This document shows positions 34,148-44,310 of a stretch of 64,000 nt of DNA, one piece after another (the first letter of the stretch is position 1; every line of letters begins with the position of its first letter). The notes beneath the pieces are model-generated. The model was not told the DNA's origin. It saw only the letters and a program-made list of their open reading frames with translations, and searched no databases. This stretch comes from Rhizohabitans arisaemae (GTDB lineage Bacteria; Actinomycetota; Actinomycetes; Streptosporangiales; Streptosporangiaceae): the NCBI RefSeq assembly GCF_025996515.1, contig NZ_BLRH01000014.1:124001-188000 (forward strand). The letters run 5' to 3'. A program made the translations under genes and the position numbers.

Positions 34148-35965
34148 ATGAGCAAAACCCAAGCCACGCTGCAACCGCTTCAAGGAACGAGCCAGCCGAT
34201 GACCGAACAGATGACAGGCGCACAGGCCCTAGTGCGGGCGCTGGAGCATGTCGGCGTTGACACCGTGTTCGGGATCCCAGGTGGTGCGATTCTGCCCGCC
34301 TATGATCCGCTCTTCGACTCCGAGAAGGTCCGGCATGTGCTTGTACGCCACGAGCAGGGCGCCGGACACGCCGCCGAAGGGTACGCGCAGGCCACCGGCC
34401 GCGTGGGTGTGTGCATGGCGACGAGTGGGCCCGGGGCCACGAATCTGGTGACGCCGATCGCGGACGCCTACATGGACTCGGTGCCGATCGTCGCCATCAC
34501 CGGGCAGGTCCCGAGCGAGTCGATAGGCACGGACGCCTTTCAAGAGGCGGACATCTCCGGCATCACCATGCCGATCACCAAGCACAACTTCCTGGTGACC
34601 GATCCGGCCGACATCCCCCGGACGATCGCAGAGGCGTTCCACATCGCCTCCACCGGACGCCCTGGACCCGTTCTCGTGGACATCTCCAAGGACGCGCTCC
34701 AGAAGACGATGACCTTTACCTGGCCCCAGCCGATGCAGCTCCCCGGATACCGGCCGGTGACCCGGCCGCACTCCAAGCAGATCCGGGAGGCGGCCAGGCT
34801 GATCGCCTCCTCGAAGAAGCCGGTGCTCTACGTCGGCGGCGGGGTGCACCGCGCCGGCGCCGCCAGGGAGCTGCGCGCCCTCGCCGAGCTCACCGGAATC
34901 CCCGTCATCACCACCCTGATGGCGAGGGGGACGTTCCCCGACAGCCACCCGCTGCACCTGGGCATGCCCGGGATGCACGGCACGGTGGCCGCCGTCGGGT
35001 CGCTCCAGCGGGCCGATCTGATCATCGCGCTCGGGGCGCGTTTCGACGACCGGGTGACCGGCAAGCTGAGCAGCTTCGCCCCGGAGGCCAAGATCGTGCA
35101 CGCCGACATCGACCCGGCGGAGATCTCCAAGAACCGTCACGCCGACGTGCCGATCGTGGGCGACTGCCGGGAGGTCCTCGCCGACCTCCTCGTCGCGGTC
35201 CAGGCGGAGATCGCCGCCCGTGGCCTCCCGCCGGACGGCGGCATGGCGGGCGACTACGCCGAATGGTGGCGCACGCTGAACAGCTGGCGGGACACCTACC
35301 CGCTCGGCTACGAGGACTTCGCCGACGGCTCGCTCGCCCCGCAGTACGTGCTGCGGCGGCTCGGGGCCATCGCCGGTCCGGACACCCTCTACGTGGCGGG
35401 CGTCGGGCAGCACCAGATGTGGGCGTCCCAGTTCATCGGGTACGAGAACCCCGGGACCTTCATCAACTCGGGCGGGCTCGGCACGATGGGCTTCGCGGTC
35501 CCCGCCGCGATGGGCGCCAAGATGGGTGCCCCCGACAAGACCGTGTGGGCGATCGACGGGGACGGCTGCTTCCAGATGACCAATCAGGAACTGGCCACCT
35601 GCGCCCTGGAGGGCGTGCCGATCAAGGTCGCTGTGATCAACAACGGTAACCTGGGCATGGTCCGGCAGTGGCAGACGCTCTTCTACGAGAAGCGCTACTC
35701 CAACACCGACCTGCAGTCCGCGCGGCGCATCCCCGACTTCGTGAAGCTGTCGGAGGCGTACGGATGCGTCGGATTGCGCTGTGAGCGGCCCGAGGACGTC
35801 GACGCGACGATCCGGAAGGCGATGGAGATCAACGATGTCCCCGTCGTCGTCGAGTTCATCGTGCACAAGGACGCGATGGTCTGGCCGATGGTCGCGGCCG
35901 GGACGAGCAACGACGACATCAAGCTGGCTCGGGACATGGCTCCCGACTGGGAGACCGGAGATTAG
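34148..35965 (+). CDS. ilvB: Acetolactate synthase, large (catalytic) subunit
   Basis: The 605-residue thiamine-diphosphate enzyme condenses pyruvate with pyruvate or 2-ketobutyrate, the first shared step of valine, leucine and isoleucine synthesis. Signatures: [38 protein letters not shown] with the catalytic glutamate, [24 protein letters not shown], and the cofactor motif [12 protein letters not shown] ending near [15 protein letters not shown] 34148 directly follows the attenuator T-run. ilvN begins nine bases after the stop and ilvC follows, so this is the classic ilvBNC operon. Confidence 0.97.
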   Translation: MSKTQATLQPLQGTSQPMTEQMTGAQALVRALEHVGVDTVFGIPGGAILPAYDPLFDSEKVRHVLVRHEQGAGHAAEGYAQATGRVGVCMATSGPGATNLVTPIADAYMDSVPIVAITGQVPSESIGTDAFQEADISGITMPITKHNFLVTDPADIPRTIAEAFHIASTGRPGPVLVDISKDALQKTMTFTWPQPMQLPGYRPVTRPHSKQIREAARLIASSKKPVLYVGGGVHRAGAARELRALAELTGIPVITTLMARGTFPDSHPLHLGMPGMHGTVAAVGSLQRADLIIALGARFDDRVTGKLSSFAPEAKIVHADIDPAEISKNRHADVPIVGDCREVLADLLVAVQAEIAARGLPPDGGMAGDYAEWWRTLNSWRDTYPLGYEDFADGSLAPQYVLRRLGAIAGPDTLYVAGVGQHQMWASQFIGYENPGTFINSGGLGTMGFAVPAAMGAKMGAPDKTVWAIDGDGCFQMTNQELATCALEGVPIKVAVINNGNLGMVRQWQTLFYEKRYSNTDLQSARRIPDFVKLSEAYGCVGLRCERPEDVDATIRKAMEINDVPVVVEFIVHKDAMVWPMVAAGTSNDDIKLARDMAPDWETGD

Positions 35966-35974
35966 GGACATCCA

Positions 35975-37542
<1,568 letters not shown>

Positions 37543-37561
37543 GAGGTTTCGTCTGGCTTGT

Positions 37562-37599
37562 ACGGCGCCGTCCCCTTCCGTGAACGGGGGCGGCGCCGT
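37562..37599 (+). terminator. Terminator of the ilvBNC operon
   Basis: A 14-bp stem (ACGGCGCCGTCCCC at 37562-37575 against 37586-37599, one G-U pair) has a 10-base loop; TCTCGTTT follows. Confidence 0.85.
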
Positions 37600-37830
37600 C
37601 TCGTTTCGGGGTGTGCGCCCTTCCGCCGACGACCCGGCCGGACGGGTTCCGATCGGTTTCCGTACGGTTCCCGCGGCGCGGACTTCCCCCGTGGGAGAGG
37701 AGGCGTCGCCCCCCGGCGCCGCCGGGACGATCAAGGTTCGCCGTGTTGACGGGAGGCGCTTGACCCTCAAGGGGGTCTCACGAAAGCATGTCCCACCAGT
37801 CACACCCAAAACACCTGAAAAGGGGACGGC

Positions 37831-39474
37831 GTGAAACGCGCTTTCGGCTTGATGGCCGCATTCGCTCTGGTAGCGACCGTTGTCAGCGTCCCAGGACCGG
37901 CGATCGCGCGGCCCACCCCCTGTCTGAGCGAGGGCGCGGAATCCACCGCCGCGCAGGTGATGAAGGGCGAGCTCACCTTCCTCGGACAGGCGCCCGTGCG
38001 GATCGGCGCGGACATCGACTGGCGGCGCAGCCCGTACGGAAACCGCTCCTGGGACCTGATGTTCCACTCGCTCCGCTGGATCGTGCCGTTGATCTCGGAG
38101 TTCGAGAAGTCCAAGGAACGGCGGTACCTCGACCGGGCGGCCCAGATCGCCGAAGACTGGGTGGCGGACAACAAGCGGGGTGCCGCGGGCGTCAGCAAGG
38201 TCGCCTGGGACGAGCACCCCATCGCGCTGCGGGCCCCCGCCCTGGTCTGCCTGAGCGCGCACGTGGACGACTCCTGGCTGCGGGAGAGCCTGTCCGAGCA
38301 CGCGAGGGTCCTCGCCGACCCCGGCAAGTACGAGGCCGGCCACAACCACGGGCTCGACCAGGACATCGCGCTGCTCGGGATCGGCTGCCGGTACAACCGC
38401 GAGGAGTGGACCGGCCTGGCCACGCGGCGCATGGTCAAATCAGTCAAGATCGCCATCGACGGCCAGGGCGCGCTGATCGAGCAGGCGCCGAAGTACGTCT
38501 CCTACGTGCGGGATCGCTGGGCGGTCGCCGAGCGGCTCATCAAGGCGTGCGGGCTCCGCGTGCCCGCCGAGGTCGCCGAGCGGACCGCACGGCTGCCGAT
38601 CTTCATCGCGCACGCCACGCAGCCCGACGGCCAGATGGCGCCGATCGGGGACACCCCGGCGGACTTCGTGGCGCCCAAGGTGGAGCAGCCGGCCGAGCGG
38701 GTGAAGATCTTCAAGGCGGGCTACGTCTTCGGGCGCACCCGCTGGGAGGACCCCAAGGCGGCCTTCTACTCGATCCACTTCGGTCCGGGCGCCCTGGAGA
38801 ACTTCCACGGGCACGAGGACCACATGGGCGTGACCTATCAGGCGCAGGGGAGGGACGTCCTGGTGGACGTCGGATTCCACTCCTACGAGAACACCTCCTA
38901 CCGGAAGTGGACCCTCTCCCCTGAGGCCCACAACGTGCCGATCGTCGAGGGGGCGCCGTTCCGGAAGAGTACGGCGACCCGGCTGACGGGCTCGCGGATC
39001 CGGGACAAGCGGGAGTCCTACACCCTGGAGGACCGCGCGTTCGGCGTCACCCGGACCAGGTCGGTGCTGGTCAACCACGAACAGGACCTGATGGCGGTCC
39101 TCGATCGGGCCGAAGGCGGCCGGCGGATCTCCAACCTGTGGCACCTCGACCGGAAGTTCAAGATCTTCTCAACCGCGGGCGGCCGGGTCGTCTTCGGCGA
39201 AGGGGACTGGCGGGGCACCCTCGTCCAGCTGAACTCCAAGACCTGCAAGCCGGCCGCCGGCCTCAAGGCGGAGCGGAGCTGGGTCTCGCCCGAGTACCTC
39301 AAGCGGGCGCCCGCCTACCTGATCAGGTCGGCGCCGTCCAAGGACCCGCTGCTCACGCTGGTGGTCCCCGGCACCGACGCGCCCAAGGTGAGCTGCGTAC
39401 CCGGGAAGGTGACCGTGGGGATCGACGACGTCGACGTGGTCGTCGGGGTACGCGCCGACGGTGAACTGACCTGA
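37831..39474 (+). CDS. Secreted heparinase II/III-family protein
   Basis: The 547-residue protein has a Sec signal peptide (KRAFGLMAAFALVATVVS, probable cut after PAIA). The first half is an alpha-helical toroid with RSWDLMFHSLRWIVPLISEFEKS. The second half matches the heparinase II/III beta-sandwich, with GPGALENFHGHEDHMGVTY, GRDVLVDVGFHSYEN and RKWTLSPEAHNVPIVEG holding the usual His and Tyr positions. Relatives are lyases for uronate-containing polysaccharides. AGGGGA precedes GTG 37831. The gene stands alone between the ilv terminator and a bidirectional terminator, so its substrate is not indicated. Confidence 0.88.
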   Translation: MKRAFGLMAAFALVATVVSVPGPAIARPTPCLSEGAESTAAQVMKGELTFLGQAPVRIGADIDWRRSPYGNRSWDLMFHSLRWIVPLISEFEKSKERRYLDRAAQIAEDWVADNKRGAAGVSKVAWDEHPIALRAPALVCLSAHVDDSWLRESLSEHARVLADPGKYEAGHNHGLDQDIALLGIGCRYNREEWTGLATRRMVKSVKIAIDGQGALIEQAPKYVSYVRDRWAVAERLIKACGLRVPAEVAERTARLPIFIAHATQPDGQMAPIGDTPADFVAPKVEQPAERVKIFKAGYVFGRTRWEDPKAAFYSIHFGPGALENFHGHEDHMGVTYQAQGRDVLVDVGFHSYENTSYRKWTLSPEAHNVPIVEGAPFRKSTATRLTGSRIRDKRESYTLEDRAFGVTRTRSVLVNHEQDLMAVLDRAEGGRRISNLWHLDRKFKIFSTAGGRVVFGEGDWRGTLVQLNSKTCKPAAGLKAERSWVSPEYLKRAPAYLIRSAPSKDPLLTLVVPGTDAPKVSCVPGKVTVGIDDVDVVVGVRADGELT

Positions 39475-39490
39475 TCGACGCGGTGCGCGT

Positions 39491-39522
39491 CCGAGCCTTT
39501 GGACCTTGGCCCAAAGGCTCGG
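39491..39522. terminator. Bidirectional terminator
   Basis: CCGAGCCTTTGG (39491-39502) and CCAAAGGCTCGG (39511-39522) form a perfect 12-bp stem between two convergent genes. Confidence 0.85.
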
Positions 39523-39550
39523 GCGGCATCGGGCCCGCCGGTCCGGCGGA

Positions 39551-40087
39551 TCAGCGACCGGCGAGGACGAAACTCGAGTCGCCGAAGGAGATCTCGTCTC
39601 CCGGGCGGATCAGCGCGGGACCGAGGAGACGCCACCCGTTGAGCCGGGTGCCGTTCATCGAACCGAGGTCGACGACCAGCCAGGACTCGCCCTCATGGCG
39701 GAGCTCGGCGTGCCGCCGGGAGACCGTGAGGTCCCCGAGTACCAGATCGCAGGTCGGCGCCCGGCCGATCGAGAAGACCGTCCGGGTGTCGCTCGGCAGC
39801 GCCAGCCGCTGCAACCTCGGCTTGCGCCACGCGCTGGCGACCCGGCCGACGAACTCCGAGACCTTGCCGACCTTGTCGGTGACGAATCTGCTGAACCGTC
39901 CGCGCGGGGGGAGATCGGCGACCAGCTGGTCCAGCTCGCCACGATGGCGGGCACGCAGCGCCATGTCGATCCGGCCGACGAAGGTTTCGTGGGAGAGCTG
40001 ACCTTCGACGGCTCTGTCGCGTAGCTCGCTGATCGCACGATCACGGTCCCCGTCGGAAGCGCGCACAGGGGGATACGTCGAGCTCAT
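39551..40087 (-). CDS. DUF1707-FHA domain protein
   Basis: The 178-residue protein has an N-terminal DUF1707 segment (VRASDGDRDRAISELRDRAVEGQL and the following helix with the RIDMALRARHRGELDQLVADLP pattern). A C-terminal forkhead-associated domain binds phosphothreonine: FSIGRAPTCDLVLGD, LTVSRRHAEL and DLGSMNGTRLNG are the canonical GR, SxxH and NG sites. It is a likely adaptor for Ser/Thr kinase signalling. ATG 40087 is chosen although the ribosome-binding site is weak. It lies 79 bp after the SseB-like gene on the same strand. Confidence 0.9.
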   Translation of the reverse strand: MSSTYPPVRASDGDRDRAISELRDRAVEGQLSHETFVGRIDMALRARHRGELDQLVADLPPRGRFSRFVTDKVGKVSEFVGRVASAWRKPRLQRLALPSDTRTVFSIGRAPTCDLVLGDLTVSRRHAELRHEGESWLVVDLGSMNGTRLNGWRLLGPALIRPGDEISFGDSSFVLAGR

Positions 40088-40166
40088 TTTCTGAGTATCC
40101 GGCCAGAAACTGTCGGGTGTCCAGGAGTTGTCAGGGGCTGTTTGCCTCTCCGGTCGATCACTCCGA

Positions 40167-41036
40167 TCAATCCCGCACGTCGGCACAGACGACGTGGGCG
40201 CCGATCTCGACCATGCGGCGTTCGGTGTGCGAGTCGACGACCCGGGCCATCAGGATCGGGGCCTCGCTCGCGGCCAGCTGGGGCAGCCGGGCCCGTACCG
40301 AGTGGTGGAGTTCCCTGGAGATCTCCTCTCCGAGCGAGCCCGACGCGGAATGGACCTTGACGTGCAGCATGAGGCCGGGGGCGCCCGACGGAGTCCGTAC
40401 CTCGGAGATCCACACGTGGTGGATGAGGGGGAACTCCGCGAGGAGCCGTCCGATCGCGGCACGCAGGTCGGGGATGAGCGGGTGCCTGCTGCGCTGGTAG
40501 CCGTGGTCGATCCGGGGCTGCGGGCCGGACATGTGCGGACGCGGGGAGGGGATCCAGGCGGGTGCCGCCGGTGCGTTCTGCGCCGAGGCGCCGGCGGAGC
40601 CGGGCCCTCCCCGGGGGGAGGCGGGGCTCACCACGGTCATGGGTCCGGTGGCGTACGCCTGGGGCGGGGTGCCGCGGACCGGGGTGAGCGCCCGGTAGCG
40701 CACGAGATACCGATGGAGGTCTTCGATGGGTACGGCGGCGGCGGCCGGTCCCGCGGCGTCCACGACGATCTCTCGCACGGCCGTCACCCGCTGGATGTCG
40801 AGGATGGTCTCGGCATCGCAGAGGGAGAGTGAGTGACGGCCGCCGTGGCGGGCGTAGGACTGGGTGCCTGTGTAGCCGAGCAGGACCCGCTCTCCGGTCT
40901 TGGTCGTCCCCAGGACGACTGAGCGGTCGGGGCGCACGGCGACGAGGACGCCGCTCTCAGCGAGGGCGGCAAGCATCTGCTGCGGGCTTCCGTGCGTGGC
41001 GAGCACTTCAGCGAGAGCGGGATTCCCGATGCTCAT
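40167..41036 (-). CDS. SseB-domain (enhanced serine sensitivity-like) protein
   Basis: The 289-residue soluble protein has an N-terminal SseB-like domain (NPALAEVLATHGSPQQMLAALAESGVLVAV, then GYTGTQSYARHG). An alanine/proline linker follows (about 140-175), then a C-terminal domain with LIHHVWISEVRTPSGAPGLMLHVKV. The SseB family was named for serine sensitivity; its biochemical role is not known. It is divergent from serA, the first gene of serine synthesis, across 165 bp. The assignment rests on pattern memory. Confidence 0.7.
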   Translation of the reverse strand: MSIGNPALAEVLATHGSPQQMLAALAESGVLVAVRPDRSVVLGTTKTGERVLLGYTGTQSYARHGGRHSLSLCDAETILDIQRVTAVREIVVDAAGPAAAAVPIEDLHRYLVRYRALTPVRGTPPQAYATGPMTVVSPASPRGGPGSAGASAQNAPAAPAWIPSPRPHMSGPQPRIDHGYQRSRHPLIPDLRAAIGRLLAEFPLIHHVWISEVRTPSGAPGLMLHVKVHSASGSLGEEISRELHHSVRARLPQLAASEAPILMARVVDSHTERRMVEIGAHVVCADVRD

Positions 41037-41201
41037 AGACGAACTTTAGGTAGTTTGCGCCAACTTATCTGCCCATTTCGGAAGAATATTCATGATCGTC
41101 ACGACGCGGGTGCTGTCTCGGATTTCGGACACTCGTGAATGCGTTCACAAGCTCCGCTAGAATCGGGAGTCCAACACACCCTCCCTCTCGAAGGACGCGT
41201 C

Positions 41202-42791
41202 GTGTCAAAGCCCGTTGTTCTGGTCGCCGAAGAGTTGTCCGAGGCGGGCCTCGCCGTGCTCGGAGCGGATTTCGAGGTACGTCACACCGACGGTGCGGAC
41301 CGGTCGCAACTGCTGCCCGCGCTCGCCGACGTCGACGCGCTCATCGTCCGGAGCGCCACCAAGGTCGACGCCGAGGCCATCGCCCACGCCCACAAGCTCC
41401 GGGTGGTCGCCCGGGCCGGAGTCGGGCTCGACAACGTCGACGTCGAGGCCGCCACCAAGGCCGGGGTCATGGTGGTCAACGCCCCCACCTCCAACATCGT
41501 CAGCGCCGCCGAGCACACCGTCGCGCTGATCCTGGCCTCGGCGCGCAACGTCGCCCAGGGCCACTCCGCGCTCAAGAACGGCGAGTGGAAGCGCTCCAAG
41601 TACACCGGCGTCGAGCTCCTGGAGAAGGTCGTCGGCGTCCTGGGCCTCGGCCGGATCGGCCAGCTGGTCGCCCAGCGCCTGGTCCCGTTCGGCGTGGAGC
41701 TGATCGCCTACGACCCGTACCTGCAGCCGGCCCGCGCCGCGCAGATGGGGGTGCGCCTGGTCTCCCTCGAGGAGCTGATCAAGCAGTCCGACTTCATCAC
41801 CGTGCACCTGCCCAAGTCCAAGGAGACCGTGGGGCTCATCGGTGACAAGGAGCTGCACGAGGTCAAGCCCTCGGTGCACATCGTCAACGTGGCCCGGGGC
41901 GGCATCGTGGACGAGAGCGCGCTGTACAGCGCCCTCAAGGAGGGACGGGTCGCGGGCGCGGGGCTCGACGTCTTCGCCAAGGAGCCGTGCGTCGACAGCC
42001 CCCTGTTCGAGCTCGACAACGTGGTGGTCACGCCGCACCTCGGCGCCTCCACCCACGAGGCCCAGGAGAAGGCCGGCACCCAGGTCGCCCGCTCGGTGAA
42101 GCTCGCGCTCTCCGGCGAGTTCGTCCCGGACGCCGTGAACGTGCAGGGCGGCGCGGTCGCCGAGGACATCAAGCCCGGCCTGCCGCTCGCCGAGAAGCTG
42201 GGCCGGATGTTCACCGCCCTGGCCGGCGAGGTCGCGGCGCGGCTGGAGGTGGAGGTCCGCGGCGAGATCGCCGCGCACGACGTGCGGGTGCTGGAACTCG
42301 CCGCGCTGAAGGGCGTCTTCACCGACATCGTCGAGGAGACCGTGACCTACGTGAACGCCCCGCTCCTGGCTACCGACCGCGGCGTCGCGGTGGAGCTGGT
42401 GACCAGCTCGGACAGCCCGGACTGGCGGAACGTGGTGACGGTCCGGGGCACGCTCGCCGACGGCCGTTCGGTCTCGGTCTCCGGCACGCTCTCCGGCCCC
42501 CGCCACATCCAGAAGATCGTGGAGGTCAACGGGTTCGACATGGAGATCGAGCCCACCGACCACCTGGCGTTCTTCAGCTACGCCGACCGCCCCGGCATCG
42601 TGGGCATCGTCGGGCGGATCATGGGGGACCACGGCATCAACATCGCCTCGATGCAGGTGTCCCGGAGCGCGCGCGGCGGCAAGGCGCTGATCGCCCTCAC
42701 CGTCGACTCCGCGATCCCCTCCGAGGTCGTCGTCCAGATCGCCGAGGAGATCGGCGCCGAGACGGGCCGCACGGTCACGCTGGCCGACTGA
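41202..42791 (+). CDS. serA: D-3-phosphoglycerate dehydrogenase
   Basis: The 529-residue long-form enzyme catalyses the first step of serine synthesis. It has the NAD motif GLGRIGQLVAQR near residue 152, the arginine in NVARGGIVDESAL, the catalytic histidine in VVTPHLGASTHEAQEKAG, an allosteric intervening domain and a C-terminal ACT domain (DRPGIVGIVGRIMGDHGINIASMQV) for serine binding. GTG 41202 has AAGGA six bases upstream. A 12-bp terminator with a T-run follows. Confidence 0.97.
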   Translation: MSKPVVLVAEELSEAGLAVLGADFEVRHTDGADRSQLLPALADVDALIVRSATKVDAEAIAHAHKLRVVARAGVGLDNVDVEAATKAGVMVVNAPTSNIVSAAEHTVALILASARNVAQGHSALKNGEWKRSKYTGVELLEKVVGVLGLGRIGQLVAQRLVPFGVELIAYDPYLQPARAAQMGVRLVSLEELIKQSDFITVHLPKSKETVGLIGDKELHEVKPSVHIVNVARGGIVDESALYSALKEGRVAGAGLDVFAKEPCVDSPLFELDNVVVTPHLGASTHEAQEKAGTQVARSVKLALSGEFVPDAVNVQGGAVAEDIKPGLPLAEKLGRMFTALAGEVAARLEVEVRGEIAAHDVRVLELAALKGVFTDIVEETVTYVNAPLLATDRGVAVELVTSSDSPDWRNVVTVRGTLADGRSVSVSGTLSGPRHIQKIVEVNGFDMEIEPTDHLAFFSYADRPGIVGIVGRIMGDHGINIASMQVSRSARGGKALIALTVDSAIPSEVVVQIAEEIGAETGRTVTLAD

Positions 42792-42805
42792 CACACCGAC
42801 GGCAC

Positions 42806-42839
42806 GAGGGCGCGACCGCCGGTCGCGCCCTCTGTTTTT
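42806..42839 (+). terminator. Intrinsic terminator after serA
   Basis: GAGGGCGCGACC (42806-42817) pairs perfectly with GGTCGCGCCCTC (42821-42832) around a GCC loop; TGTTTTT follows. Confidence 0.9.
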
Positions 42840-42972
42840 CTCCCCGGTCTTTTCCCCAGGTCAGTCGTGATCTGTCTCACTATTCAAGAAGTGAGGACAT
42901 TTGGCGAGACAATCCGGCAATCACCGGGTAATCTCGGCAGATGATGCGCCAGGTATACGTACTCATTACCGG

Positions 42973-43016
42973 CCGCGACGGGGCCTGAACCAAGGCAGGC
43001 CGGCTCCCCGTCGCGG
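42973..43016 (+). promoter_or_regulatory. Long stem-loop in the leader of the 37-residue gene
   Basis: CCGCGACGGGG (42973-42983) pairs perfectly with CCCCGTCGCGG (43006-43016). The interior holds a further CCTG/CAGG pairing. It sits about 100 bases before the small gene at 43118 and could be a terminator, an attenuator or an RNA element. There is no T-run, and it matches no RNA family I recognise. Confidence 0.5.
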
Positions 43017-43117
43017 AGTGTGGCGCTTGCCGGCTGTGATCCCTACGCCTTCCCCCGATCTCCACGACCGCCTCCGGGTGCTCCGGTCGGCTGTCCGCGT
43101 ATACCCGAGGAATCCCC

Positions 43118-43231
43118 ATGTACGAGATGTATCCCTGGAACCACGCCGAAGAGCAGGAGACCGACGCGGTCGACGCGGTTCAGATCGCCCTCGACCGCAG
43201 GGACAACGGCGGCCGCCCGCAGGAGCGGTAG
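43118..43231 (+). CDS. Small uncharacterised protein (37 residues)
   Basis: An ATG at 43118 follows GAGGAA at six bases and opens a frame encoding 37 residues that begins MYEMYPWNHAEEQETDAVDA and ends RRDNGGRPQER. It is acidic in the middle and basic at the end, with no membrane segment. The strong ribosome-binding site, proper stop and ordered codon use argue that it is real. A second ATG at 43127 is possible. It is convergent with the NlpC/P60 gene. I do not recognise the family. Confidence 0.6.
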   Translation: MYEMYPWNHAEEQETDAVDAVQIALDRRDNGGRPQER

Positions 43232-43281
43232 CGGCGGGCGTGGTGTACGGCTTCCCGCACACCACGCCGGATCGCCGCGGA

Positions 43282-43968
43282 TCAGGGGGCCGGGCGGACC
43301 GCCCCGCTGAAGACCGCCTTCCGCCAGGAGCTGAGCTTCTCCTCCTTGATCGGCATACCGGTCCGCGAGGCGTGGATCATGTAGCCCGGGCGGGAGACGA
43401 TGCCCACATGGCTCCGGCTTCCGTACGAGAAGATCAGGTCGCCGGGCTTGAGGTCCTCGAACGCCACCTTGGTCTTGACGCCGTGGTACTGCGCGGTGGA
43501 GACCCGCGGCAGGTCGATGCCCGCGGCCTTGTAGGCCATCAGCATCAGGCCTGAGCAGTCGAAGCCGCGTGGGCCCTCACCACCCCAGATGTACGGCTTG
43601 CCGAGCTGCTTCCGGGCGTAGGCGACGGCGATCTCCGCCTTGCTCGGCTTCTTCACCTCGGGCTTGTCGGCTTCCGGCTTCTTCGGCGCCGGGGTGGCCG
43701 GTGCCGGGGTGGACGGCTCCGGGTCGGCCGCCTTCGGTACGGGCTGTGGCGCAGGCTCGGCGACATAGCGGACGGACTGTACGGCCGTCGCGCCGCCCAC
43801 GGCCTTCGTCTCCGCCTTCACCTGGGGTTCGGCCACGGCGGGACCCAGAGCGAGGGGGATGGCGACGGCGGTCGCCGCCGTGATGGAGAGACCGCTCAGC
43901 AGGAGTAGTCCGGTCTTACGATTGCGTGGTTTGGCGTGCCTGGACAGGACTGCGTTCCCTTCTTCCAT
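43282..43968 (-). CDS. Secreted NlpC/P60 peptidoglycan hydrolase
   Basis: The 228-residue protein has a basic N-terminus (RHAKPRNRKT), a signal helix (GLLLLSGLSITAATAVAIPLAL) ending near GPAVA, a proline/lysine-rich linker and a C-terminal NlpC/P60 domain. The catalytic cysteine is in GFDCSGLMLMAYK and the histidine in SRSHVGIVSRPGYM. It cuts peptide cross-links of the cell wall. The likely start is ATG 43968, just after the riboswitch; its ribosome-binding site is weak. A c-di-AMP riboswitch in the 5' leader is its probable control. Confidence 0.92.
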   Translation of the reverse strand: MEEGNAVLSRHAKPRNRKTGLLLLSGLSITAATAVAIPLALGPAVAEPQVKAETKAVGGATAVQSVRYVAEPAPQPVPKAADPEPSTPAPATPAPKKPEADKPEVKKPSKAEIAVAYARKQLGKPYIWGGEGPRGFDCSGLMLMAYKAAGIDLPRVSTAQYHGVKTKVAFEDLKPGDLIFSYGSRSHVGIVSRPGYMIHASRTGMPIKEEKLSSWRKAVFSGAVRPAP

Positions 43969-43970
43969 GA

Positions 43971-44111
43971 CGCCTACCGGGTTAGCTGACGGGTTCGGGC
44001 GTGGAAGTCGCCCTACGGCGCGCATGGCGCCGATTCACCCCGAAGCCGGAGTGGGGAGTCGCATGCTCCCCACGCCCTTGGGTGGGTCCCCGGTTCCGCG
44101 AAGCCGCGGAT
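43971..44111 (-). ncRNA. c-di-AMP (ydaO/yuaA-type) riboswitch
   Basis: Read on the minus strand, the conserved blocks of the actinobacterial ydaO class appear in order: CGCGGAACCGGGGACCCACC (44100 downward), GGGGTGAATCGGCGCCATGC, CGTAGGGCGACTTC and CCCGAACCCGTCAGCTAACC with GGTAGGCG at the end (43971). The class binds cyclic di-AMP and usually turns off cell-wall hydrolase genes such as rpfA and NlpC/P60 genes. It ends three bases before the ATG of the NlpC/P60 gene. Confidence 0.93.
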
Positions 44112-44310
44112 TCGGCGTAAGGCCCAAGATCACGAAATTTCGGTATAACTTGGGCAAAACGGAATCTACTTCGTTGTAGCCCAGCACTGTAGGGGAACGG
44201 TCAAAGAAGGACAAAGGGGATCAATAATCCTTTACCTTCCCTTGGTCCCGCACTGTCCGAGTGCTGAGATCCATGCTCAAGTCCTGAGACGAGCCGGGTA
44301 GGGTACCCGC

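Noticed and set aside
43969-44025. N-terminal extension of the NlpC/P60 protein from an earlier start
   Set aside because: The extra residues are encoded by the conserved riboswitch sequence and would precede, not form, the signal peptide.
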